Positions 25,792-38,200 of a stretch of 64,000 nt of DNA are shown here, one piece after another. Position numbers and translations under genes: made by a program. Source of the stretch: Adiantum capillus-veneris (taxonomy: Eukaryota; Streptophyta; Polypodiopsida; Polypodiales; Pteridaceae); assembly GCA_014529385.2 (NCBI GenBank), contig CM043943.1, forward strand, positions 155,033,092-155,097,091, in the 5' to 3' direction. Position 1 is the first letter of the stretch; each line of letters begins with the position of its first letter. Below the pieces are notes generated by a model. That model worked only from the letters and a program-made list of their open reading frames with translations. It was not told the origin of the DNA and ran no database searches.

Positions 25792-28700
25792 CGTTGAGAT
25801 TTCAGCCATAGACAAGGCATTAACCTCAGGAATCTTGCTAAGCGCATCGGCAACTCGATTGCTGGATTCTTTTCTATAACGGATCTCAAAGTCAAACTCT
25901 TGCATAAGCTCAACCCATCTAGCCTTTCGGCCTCTGAGATCACCCTGATCACAGATATAGCGCAGGGAGTGGTGATCTGTCCATGCAACAAACATAGAGC
26001 CATATAAGTAGTGCCGCCATTTCCTTGGGGCGTGGTCTACGGCGTAAAGCTCCTTCTCATACGTTGGATAACGCATCTCAGCGTCAGAAAGCTTCTTACT
26101 TTCAAACGCAGCAGGACGTCCATCTTGGTATAATGCCGCACCAATAGCATAATCACTAGCATCCGTTTCAACCACAAACGGTTTGCTAGGATCCACAATG
26201 TGCAATACTGGCGCAGTAGTCACCAAGTGCTTTAGTGTACGAAAGCTCTCGACGAGACGGTCATTCCAGACAACAAGGGGATTACCTTTACGATGAGGAC
26301 CCGAAGTCTTCGGCCCTTTCACCCCTCCTTTTAAAGTTGCGTAAGCGGAGCAGCAACTTTAAAGTAATCCTTGATAAACTTGTGAAAGAATCCAGTAAAG
26401 CCTAAAAAGGACTTTACTTGGCGTACATTCTTCAAAATGGGCCAATTTCGCACTTTATTCAATTTTTCAGTGTCAACGCGAATTCCATCGCAGGTACCCC
26501 AAGTACAAAAGCTCTTTCTTAAAGAATTCACACTTAGAAGCCTTAGCGTAAAGCTTCTCAGTTCTCAGTACTTCGAGAACAGTGGATATATGCGCTAGGT
26601 GCTCAAGCAAACTTCGGCTGTAGATCAAGATTTCATCGAGAAATTCAACAACGAAGTTGCCTAAAAATGGTCTCAACAGATCATTCATCATCTGCTGAAA
26701 CATAGCTGGAGCATTGGTCAAACCAAAAGGCAAGACCAAAAACTCGTAGTGACCATAACGCGTATGGAAGCCTGTCTTAGGAAAATCTTCCAGTTTGATC
26801 CGTATCTAATGATAGCCTGATCGCAGGTCTATCTTCGTAAAATACAACGCTCCATGGAGCCGATCTATCAGATCGTCCATACGCAGGAGTGGATACTTGT
26901 TCTTGACAGTGAGCTTTTCAACCCCTTGTAATCCACGCAAAAGCACATAGTGTTATCCTTCTTTCGAGAAAGTAACACTGGCGCTCCCCACGGGGATTTG
27001 CTAGGCCGAACAAAACCCCTGTCAAGATAATCTTTCAGCTGCCGCTAAATCTCGTCCTCTTCGGTTTTACTAAACCGATAGGGTTGCTTTGAGAAGGGTT
27101 GGCTACCAGCCACCAACTCAATGCCATTATCTACTCCTCTCAAAGGCGGCAAGCCAGGAGGTAGATCATCAGAAAAAACATCCTCGAAATCAGTCATGAT
27201 TTCTCGGATAAGGTTGGATTCGTCGGAATCTCCAAGTTCAACAGAAGAACATGAAACATTTTTACGAAATTCAGTGACAGAAGTACCAAGCACTAATGAA
27301 TCAAACCAAGCAGATGTACACATTGATCAAAGTCAACATCAGAAGACTTTATTTCTTTATACATTTCCAAAGCAGTAACAATTGGTATTGCAAAACCATT
27401 ATTTACAGACTTCTGATTACAAAGCGACATAGATACATGAGGCATGTTCTGCTTAACAAAAACAAGAGAGTGATGCACATAGTCTATATACAATGAGTCT
27501 TGTTTATCATAAAACCATGGAATTCCTAACATAACATCTGCTCTGTCTAAGCGCATGATGTCGAAATCAAGGTTCTCTTTGTGATCAGCTAGCTCGAGCG
27601 ACAAGTCTGGAACCATCCGATTGCATACATCCGTATCCACGCCACGAGCCATCTTCACGCGATACTCATGGTCACTGTCCCGCGTCCGCAGACTCAGTTT
27701 CTGCACCAATTTTGCATCCACAAAATTGTGTAATTGTGTGAGCTTCCATTATCAAGGAGTACGATCACGTCGTGACCATTGATCTTCCCGGGGAAACAGA
27801 TAAGATCGTGCTTAGCAAACACTTTGGTGCTAAAAGTACAATTAGTGCATGAACTGTGCGCTAAATGATGGATTTCAACTTGAACAACATCAGAGTTACC
27901 TGAGATCTCGTGAATCTGAACCGAAGGACGACCTTGCGATTTCTATGTCTTCTTCTTCTTGGGGCAATCCTTGATTTGGTGACCCGTCTAGCCACATCCG
28001 AAGCAAGCCCCCTTCTTCACTGCATCAGCAACTGAAGCATTTCTGGCTTTCTTCTTCTCCTGAGAAGATCTCGGCGGTGATTTGGACTTAGGCTGGAACC
28101 GGGGTCGCTTCCTCGAAGCACCCTCACCGGATTGATGGTCTGCAGTTCTTTTCTTCTCATAATTCGCTCTATTTATCAAATGGAACGTCCTGGCCTTTGC
28201 CACTGTATCCTCGACATCAGTCGGGGCTTTATCCTTAATTAAGGCCCAACGGTAGTCCTCATGCAATCCCAGCAGATACATGTGCACAACGTGCGTAGAA
28301 TCCACCTTGCAGAAGGTGAGGGCCTCTTTGAAAGCTGTCGTATATTTATCAAAAGACAGAGTTTTCATTGAAAGACTCTGCGGTTTGGCATAAACTTTCA
28401 AAGGGTCCATTTTAGCGAAATCCCTCTTGAATTTCACACAAAAATCAGCCCACGTCGTAGGCTTCTCTGTCATGTCGCGTCACCAAGTAAGCGCCTTACT
28501 GCTCAGATGGAGAGGAATCGTCTGAATCCTCCGTTCATCATGCTCCCCATGGAGATCAAAGTATGTGGTCCACTGGTGCAGCCAGTTATTTACGCCCAAT
28601 TCCAAACACTCCTTCTCTTCCCCTGAGAAATTTGTAGTTTTGTACGGAATTGTGGCAGTCGAACCACCCTGTGAACGCCCAAAAGCAGCAATCTGCATCC

Positions 28701-31700
28701 GCAATTGCTGAAGATGGGTTTCGCCCTCGGAAATACGCGCAGTCGTCGACTGAGCCATATTTTCAAGAGTAGAGAGTCGGGAACTGAACCCCTGCACGAC
28801 CCCTTCGAGAGAGGCCAAGCGAAGGTTCGTTTGAACATTCGCGTTTTCCAGAGTGGTAACACGTTGGTCGAAACTCTGGAAAGTAGTTCTAATCCATGTG
28901 TAGAGAGCATGCGTGAATGGAATTTGGATGTTACCTGGCGTGTCATCACGCTGCACATCTGAGGTGGAGGAATCCATGGCAAAGTGTGTGAAAAACTGGA
29001 AGTTTCACGTAGAACCGGGCCTTTTCTGCACTTTTCGGTCGCGAAAAAGTGAAGTTCGAGGAGCTCCACGGGTCGGCGTGAGCGTCCGAAGGCGAGCAGG
29101 TGATGGCGGGAGAGCGAGCGGGTGAGAGAGAGGAGCGGTGGGAGAGAAGAAGAGGGGTGAAAACGGAGTCTTTCTGTGAAAAGTCACTCTCTGTAAGTGT
29201 TTTTTTATAATTTGCAGGTTTCAGACCATGTTTTTTTTAAAAATCCAAAGTGTCTTGGCCTTTATGAAAATAAAGGGGGTCACTTAAACATGAGGGGAAA
29301 AAAAAATCAAAGAGGGTAGCGCAAGATAATTCGAATGCTAAGAGAGCTCGTGATTGCCGCGTGGAGAGAGAATAAAAGTGGGAGGCGTGTGCCCACACCC
29401 GTGGCCAACACGCTGCAGCTCGCTTCTCCTCCTCAATAGAGAGGGAAAAAAAATCCACGCTGGAATGCTGCTTGCGTTCTCTCTCTCTTTGTCCATTTGC
29501 GCCACCTCTCTCTCCTCACTTGCGCAACTCTCTGTCCTCCTCTGCAGCGCAAGAGCTCAGCTCTTTCCCTCTCCAAGAGGACGACTAGTGTGACGGAAGA
29601 AGCGAGCTTTCTTGGTCCACATGGAGCAAGATTTATATCAGCTCTTCCTTAGTAGAGATTCAGGAGAGGCTTGGCGTCTATTCCATGAACAGTCTCCCCC
29701 ACGAGTGATTACTTCTACAGAGATATGGGGGCAGTATGCAGCATCTTTATACACTGTACCTGGACAACCACCACTGCCAGATCCACCGCAACCATGTCCG
29801 GCTACGAGCACCTTCTTTACCACTGAGATGGTAAAGGAGGCCATTGACAGGATGAAGACAAGACGGGCACAGGATCATGAGGGTTTGGTAGCAGAGCACA
29901 TTATACATGCTGGGGATTTGTTGGCAGAGATGCCTGCACGGTTATTCAACCGTGTCATGTGTGAAGGCTTCCCTGAGTCTTGGAGATTATCTACTATTGT
30001 ACCTATCTTCAAGACAGGAGACCCCACAGTACCGCGGAATTACCGTACTATCATGGTAGGGGACACATTGGCACGGTTATATGCATCCATCCTTGAGCAT
30101 AGGCTGAGCAGGTTGGCAAAGATTATGGGCATACGGGCACCTGGGCAGGCTGGTTTCAGGAGGGGTTTCTCCACACTAGATCATGTCTTTATACTCAGAG
30201 CTATCATTGAGGAGGGTCGAGCACATGGTAGACGGAAATACTGCAGCTTTGTGGATTTCCGCAAAGCTTTTGACACAGTACCGAGGGCCAGATTGATGCG
30301 CCGGCTTATAGAATTGGGGGTACCCACAGAGCTGATCTGGGGGATTATAGCATTGTACAGTTCAGTGATGGGTCATGTACGCACATCAGAGGGGATATCT
30401 GACATAGTTCACTCCACTATCGAAGTGAAACAGGGATGCCCACTATCCTCTACTTTATTTGTTATGTATGTTGATGAGGTCTTTGATTATATTGATAGAG
30501 GAGATAGAGGTGCTCAGCTTGCGGGGACATGGATCCCTCTTTTATTATATGCTGACGATATTGTGTTGAAATCAGACTCACCAGAGGGTATGCAGAGACA
30601 TTTGGACGCATTGCATAGTTTTGCAGAGGATAGTGGATTGTCTGTCAACCTTGGTAAAACCAAGGTCATGGTATTTAATACCACGCCACAGTGGGTTAGG
30701 AGATCAGCACCTACTTTCACAAATAGGCAGGACAATATGGAGTACACTGATGCATACACATATCTTGGGGTGGTCTTTAGTGGACCGAGGTTCACACTGA
30801 AAGTGGCAGCAGACACTAGATTGACTCGTGCCTATGCAGCCCTAGGCGGTTTAGAGAGGATTTGTTCGCAAGTTCAGTTCCAGGAACCTCGAACAAAGCT
30901 CTGGCTTTTCGACACTTTGGTCGCTTCAGTTATGCACTACGGGCTTCAGGTTTGGGGACTGTCTGTTGACAGTGCTGGATGGAGTAATATGGAGAGACCC
31001 TTGATATCTATGATTTCTAGGCTGATTAGAGCCAAGGCCTCAGTCCCACATGACATCATACGAGCGGAGCTGGCTGCCCCACCTATGGAGGTTGAGGCTC
31101 TCACTAGATCAGTATCATTTGTACACAGCTTATGGGACACCACCAGGGACAGGTATGCCAGACTTGCTCTTGAGTCATCTAGACAGCTGGCATTACAGGG
31201 AGATACATCATGTTGGTATGCACAGATGAGCTCATGGTTTCAGCATGGACAGGCTGCCCCCTTTCCAGTATTCTCTCGATGCACTCTCTTCGTTGCTCCG
31301 CCTTGCGTAAGCTCTCGACTTCCTTTTCCCTAGCCGCAATGATATATCGCTCAACCTCTTGCACTTCGGCAAGGCTTCTACCATCGGGTAATATAACCTC
31401 GGAGGGGAATAGCTCTGAAGAGTCAGGAGGTGCAGTGAATGAAGTATTCACATGCACATTCTCTAAGGGCATAGGGTCTATGTTGGTCATGAATGGAGAA
31501 TTTACTTCCCCACCCCCCTCATTTACATCATTAGCTCCATGTTCGAAGCGAGTGGCTCTACTAAAGGTTTCCTTCAAGAGGGTACGAAGAGGGTTTTCTA
31601 TAGAGAGCATCTTCTCCAACTCACGACAGACAGATTTGTCACACGGCCCAGTTACATGGACACACATCTATCTCACCGGTTACGATGTGCTATAGGCCAG

Positions 31701-32471
31701 ATTCACACATCTTCACACCAGCTTGGGATTGAGACAGGTAGATTCACAGGTATACAAGCAGACAGTAGGATATGTCAGTTATGCCATGCAGAGCCAGAGA
31801 CAGAGTTTCACTAAATATGTCGCTGCACAGTCTACTACGAGATACGAGGACGCTTTCATTGTTTATTCAGAGATGGTTTTGACTCGTTAGATAGAGTCAT
31901 GAGATATCAGGATCAAAGATGTCTCGGATTATTCCTACTTGAGATACAGAGACATAGAGACGCTCTATTGAGTGGGCAAAGACAGAGACAGTCTCAGAGA
32001 CGCATCTCAGATTTCTTCAGCCTGAGTACCACAGAGGCAGAGGGGACACCACCATCACAGAGCTCGGTTCCCACCCATACACACACCAGCGGTACTCTCA
32101 TTGATCGAGCTATAGAGTTAGGGAGATCGAGACGACCGCGACTGAGGAGGGGAGCCACGCAACACCGGCTGAGATTGCGGCAGAGGATCCACAGGATTCT
32201 AGCACGACACCCAGAGTGTCAATCAAGATAGGCTTCATGCTACTGCTATATTGTATCATGGTGACACTTATCCCCACTTTGTACCTTTACGGCATGATAC
32301 CATTGATCAGCCTACCAGCCACCCATAGGAGTCGGTAGCACTCCTATCAGTTTTCTTTGTTTGTAGTTTTCTTTGTTTGTACCCAGACTTGGTACTAGAC
32401 ACATCATTGTAATCAGTTGCTCTCATAGGTCATTTTGGCCTTTCGTAGACGTTAATATATCATTTCATTTC

Positions 32472-32533
<62 letters not shown>

Positions 32534-33855
32534 GCTTCACACAGAGAATGAGGTTACAGAGAGATTGAAAGGTTACAATATGCTGAATTTTAATATGAAA
32601 CCAGCAAATTAAGGATAAAGACACTGATTTACTTCGAAAACCAGTAAATTCAATAAAAAATCTTCTGATTTTCAGCCACTTCCCCCTTTTAAATCGCTGA
32701 ATTTTATCGAAATTCAGCGAGCAGCCTGTTAAATTTCACCTGCAAACATGCTCAAAAGAAGAAAACAATCGAGTAAGCAGTTAATTCATCAGAAATTGCA
32801 TAAAATGGTAATTATCCGACTCTGACCAGCCCGTAGGTGTGCACATAGTCCTTCGTGTAGCCAAGCCGGCTCTGATACCATGAAACGAAAGCGGAGAAAG
32901 GATCTCCCGGCTACACAGACCGCCTACAGATACGCGTCGGACAAACCACCCGACCATAGCCACCATCCGGCAGCTCCCCCGTGCTGAGGCCAGCGTCCGA
33001 GGACGTAGGCGTGCACCTGTAAGACCGAGAGTCCCATACCACCTCGCCTCACCTTCTCGAGGTGACCTCGCGCACTCCTAGCCTCGCGGGCTAACCACTG
33101 GCACTCTGCCAATGGGGGTCGATAACTGTAAATGGGGCCTTGGCCTCCCTTTTATAATAATGCCCGGCCACACTAGCCGGGTTGACACTACGTCCACCCA
33201 GACACTGGACGCCCATCCTGACCGCATCTTGACCGCATCTGGGTTAGATCCCCTCTCCTGTGAACGGGAGATAACACCGGGCCATGAGTAAAAACAACAC
33301 TTTTCAATCATTCAATACTCCCCCCGCAAACAACCACAAGGGTCCAGGCCATGAGTACGAACAAGCACTCTCAAACATCATTTCTCACTACTCCACCCGG
33401 GAGTAAAATCGCCAATCATTGAAACCAGTATTAAAACCAGAGTCAAACAATTCAAATCGGCACCAAAACAGGTTCAAAACAGATACCATCCATTTCAAAC
33501 AAATTCCAAACAGGATCACCAAACGAGAAAAACAGCAGCTCGAAACAAATCATGGATCCTTCTCTTGCAAGTGATCTTAATGGCTTATGCCCTGTAAGAC
33601 ACGAGCGGTGAAGACGGGAGCGCGCCCAATGCGCGATGAAGTAAGGGTGGGAGTGGCTAATAAGTCCGGGTTGGAGGGCGAAAATCTCTCCAATAAAATT
33701 CCATCAATAACTCTGTCTGCTCTTTTGTAGGACCGGCATGCTTTCAAAAAAGCACACGCCTGATGCTCTGATACCACTGTCACAAGACGGGCACCACGTG
33801 CCAATAGAAAAGAACAGACTGAACAGACCTTTAGCACTTCATTAACAGCTAAACT

Positions 33856-33896
<41 letters not shown>

Positions 33897-35166
33897 GACA
33901 CGCAACACAGAGTGGTGGAATTCCGCCCCAGAGAGTCTTGGCCCCAAACCTTGGCACCACTTTCGGTATTTCTTTATATTGCATCAACCCAGTACAAGCC
34001 GGTACTCGAGACTCTGCACCTTCGCCAGGAAGCATGCTAGAGAATGAGCCCTAGCCTCATATTTAAAGGCCCTTGGCCTGAAAAGGAGTTACAGTGAAAA
34101 GCCTTCAAAACTCAAAAGCTTCTGGTTCAAAAGCAAAGCCAAAAAGCTGCCAGCGCAAAACGCGGAAATCCATACAACCTGCCACGTCATCATGCCAGCG
34201 CAATTTTCAAAAATCTTCCTGCTGCCCTTAGGATTAGGGTTAGGGTTTCTGCAATTTTAGGGTTTCTGGCAGCAGAATTAGGGTTTGCAGGTTTTAGGGT
34301 TAGGATTTCCAAAATTAGGGTTTGCAAGTTTTAGGGTTTCTGGTAGAAATTAGGGTTAGGGTTTCTGCTCTCGGGCAGACACGTCATCACTTTGTCACAG
34401 TTTAGGCCAAGAACTGGCCAAGTCAACGTGATCTATTGACTCCATAATCTTACGGACTGAAGGGAGCCCACGGAAAATGGTAGTGTATTTCTCTCTAATG
34501 TTACCATATGCTCTGCACCTGCAAATGTAATGCTCCTCGCTCTCCACCTCTTCCTAGCATAACCTACATATCCTCTCCGCTCTAAGGACCTGTGTTGCTC
34601 TACCTGTCTCGATCTCAAGCTGATGTGATGACACTCTGAGCTGATCAATCGCCACTCTGGCCCTCTGTGGCATGTATACATCCATATATTTAGGTCTCTG
34701 AATAAACCAATCCTCGGAGATGCTCATAAAGCTATCTCTATAGTATAGCATCTTCGTGGGCAAGGGCTCGAGAGGGGTGATCCATGTCCGCCTCATATAG
34801 CGTTGCAATAGGTCGTGTCGCATAATCTCACTATGTGAGAGCTCCAAATGTGGAGCATGGGGATCATACTGGAGAGGTGGTAAATGATCTATATCCCAGC
34901 CGCAGCGCATCAGTAGCTGTATCATCTCCGCATACCATGATCCTGTGTCACCAGTCTCAGCTAACTGTCTGGATGCCTCAAAAGCTCTGCGTGATAATCG
35001 TCCCTGGTGCATATCTCGCATACGATGGATAAAGCAGCAAACTTGAAGAGAGCCTCTACGAGCATGGGTGGTGCAGCAAACTTTGCTCTAACAATGTCAT
35101 GTGGTACAGAAGGCTTGCTACGGATCACCCGTGCGAGCATCAAAATCTGAGGTCTCTCAATCTGTG

Positions 35167-35244
<78 letters not shown>

Positions 35245-38200
35245 CGGCCCGATGGAGTTCCATGCCCAGAGGTATTGGCCCCAAAGATTGGCACCTCTCT
35301 CGGTATTTCTTTTTATATTGAATATTTGAGCAAAGTACAGCTGCCCACGGGTGCTTGCTCTCAGACTCTGCGCCCAGATGCTCTACAGAGTAGGCCCTTG
35401 GGTCACTTCTAAAGATTTACAAGGGATGTCAAAAGCAGAGCCCCAAAAGCTTTCAAACTCAAAAGCAAATTGTCTCAAAATCAACTGGTCTAAAATCTGC
35501 CAGTAAAAAACAGTCAACACAAAAGGCGAGCGTCTGTACAGTGCCACGTCAACAGTCCGTGCTGTGTGTGTGTGTGTGTGTGTGTGTCCGGGCACTGCCA
35601 CATCATTAGTTTGTGACAGTAGCGGCGTTCCACCCCAAAGAGCATTGGCACCAAACTCTGGCGTCCCTTTCAGTATTTCTTTATATTGCGTGAACTCTGC
35701 ACAATGCCAATACTTGTGCTCTGCACTTCCACGTGGAAACGTGCTAGAGTATGAGCCCTCTGCACATATTTAAAGGCCCCTCGGGCCATCTAAAAGCACT
35801 ATATGAAAAGCATTCAACTCTAAAAGCATCTAGGTCCAAAAAGCTCAGCTTAAACTCTGCCAAAATCAGCCAGCACCAAACGCGGAAATCCGTACAGACT
35901 GCCACATGGCACTATCAATGCAAATCGCAAGCATCCGTACAGCCAACCACGTTAGCAGTCTCCTAAGAAATCTCTTTGTGTGAGTGTGAGTGTGTGTGTG
36001 GGTCCTATTTTATTATTTTAATGCCTTTAGGAAATGGGTCTTATCAGATTGGGGATCCCATAAGTTGGTGGGAACTTTCTTTAAAAATTTGGCCACTCGG
36101 CAAGACTTTGAAAGTTGGTAAAACTTCTTTTGTTGCTGACACAGACTTGGGCACCCCAAGTCGGGAATCTGACATTACACATGAGAGAATCACTTTAAAT
36201 ACTTCACAACTTTAAAATTTGAGTTGACACGGCCCGGTGTAGTTCCGTGCCCAGAGGTATTGGCCCCAAAATCTGGCGCCTCTTTTCGGTATTTATTTTT
36301 ATATCAATGCTTGAGCAAAGTGCAACTCTCGAGGGAAACCTCTGCTCTCAGACTCTACGTCCAGATGCTCTGAAGAGTGAGGCCCCAAAGGGTCTATTTA
36401 TTATTACAAGGGATGCCCCAAAAGCAGTTAAACTCAAAAGGAAATAGTCCCACAAGCAACTCGTCCCAAAACATGCCAAAAGCAACCAGCGCAATTTGCG
36501 GAAATCCCTACGGTCTGCCACATCATCAGTCAACGCAAATTCTGAGATTCCATACGGTCTGCACGTCAGCAGTCAACGCAAGGTTCGGGATTCTGTACAG
36601 CCTCTGCGATGTTAGCATCCGTACTATCTGTCCATACGGTGTTGCCCGCGTGGTCATGCCACGTCATCTGTTTGTGACAGCTCCTACTTCTTAGGGTTTA
36701 GGCCTCTTGCCCGGGTTCTGCAAGTCCCCAACCCGTAGGGTCTTCAGTTGGCTTGACACTTCAGCAATTCGGGACACTACCTTCTCACCATCAATTAATT
36801 TGAGCTATCAATGCTTTCCATCAAAGGATCAATGTGTGACAACTCAATGCCCTCATCTCGAGGCACTAGCAAATGGGGATACTCTAATGAGTAGAGACTA
36901 CTCTTGTTGCTAATCTAGCTATTCTTGTAAAATTCCATTAATTGGGATTCTCTTATGTTTTCAGATGTGTACACGCTTGAATTGTTAGTAAGAGTAGCGG
37001 ATCAACACAGAGAAGAGATAATCTAGATGCATCACTGTTATGTCCCACTTACAGGAGAGGGGATCTAGCTAAGACAGCGTCAGAATGGGCGTCCGGTGTC
37101 CGGGTAGACGTAGTGTGGCCGGCCACTATTATAAAAGGGAGGCCAAGGCCTCATTTGTAGTTATCGACCCCCACTGGCACAATGCCAGTGGTTAGCCCGT
37201 GAGGCTAGGAGTGCGCAAGGTCACCTCGAGGAGGTGAGGCCATGTGGTATGGGACGCTCGGTCTTACAGCTGCATGCTTACGTCCTCTGACACTGACCCA
37301 GCATGGGAGTGCTACCGGATCGTGGCTATGGTCGGGTGGTTGGTCCGCCGCATGTCTATAGGCGGTCATTGTAGCCGGGAGATCCTCTCTGCGTGTTCGT
37401 TTCAATCACTAAGGTGAGTGACATAGAGCATTGTATTCACATTCTCTTGGCTAGCTTATGCAAGTATTTCCAAAGCATCATAAGAGGGATCACAAAAATG
37501 TTGTGTACAAAATATCTACAAGGCCACCTAGAGCATATACTTCTAAATCACTTTTTCTTTTACTTGGTTCCAATTATGTTCCCTTCCAACATTATTAATG
37601 GTAAGAGTTAGTGCTAATGGAATAGAAGAAATAGCGCTCGCTGAGCTCATTGAGCAATTCCCTCTATCACAAAATTATGGCGTGACATGACCAATTGCCA
37701 GGACTTAAAGTTATGAGTTGGAACATAAATTGCTCCAACTTATAGGGTCCCATACGACGAGGCCCTAGGGACAACTAGAAAATTAAAGAGAGAATGAGAG
37801 ATCGCACAAAGGCTGTTGGCGTGGTAGTTGTACGAACGCTCCAGATTTTGTGCTGATGATGTGGCAAACCGTAGACCTCCCCGTTTTACAACAAGCTGTA
37901 CGGAAATTCCGTGTTGGGCGCTAGCAGTTTTTGGGGCCAAGTGCTTTTAAGTTTGAAGATTTTCATGTAACTACTTTTTAGAACCCTGAGGGCCTTTAAT
38001 TTGAACCCGAGGGCCACTGTAAAAATAAATGCCGAAAGGGGCTCTAGTCTTCGGGCCAATCTCTGTAGGCACGGAACTATGTCGGGCCGTGTCGAATCAA
38101 TCAAATTGTGATTAAAGCGTGAAGTATTTTTAAGTGTTTCTCTCGTGTGTCGTGCCAGATTCCTGACTTGGAGTGCCCAAGTTTGTTACAGTAATCAAAG

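Larger units (their letters stand above)
29600..32475 (+). mobile_element. LINE L (5'-truncated) inside the leader of Gypsy H
   Basis: A plus-strand LINE ORF2 with an intact RT frame, a C-terminal cysteine-histidine motif and a 3' untranslated region ending in a short attt-c repeat next to a (TC)n tract (32476-32531). The endonuclease part is absent, typical for 5' truncation. A foreign block at 31261-31626 interrupts it. Clear target-site duplications were not found. Confidence 0.82.
23877..33281 (-). mobile_element. Gypsy chromovirus H with CCGGG target-site duplications
   Basis: LTRs at 23882-24266 and 32881-33276, each flanked outside by CCGGG (23877-23881, 33277-33281). In the element direction it has primer-binding site, leader, gag, protease, RT, RNase H, integrase, chromodomain and polypurine tract. 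It interrupts element G; LINE L is inserted in its leader. Pol has frameshifts and stops. Confidence 0.93.

Noticed and set aside
35101-35412. Glu-Arg repeat frames over GA tracts
   Set aside because: These long frames, here and at 25491, 32373 and 47981, arise only because dinucleotide repeats lack stop codons.
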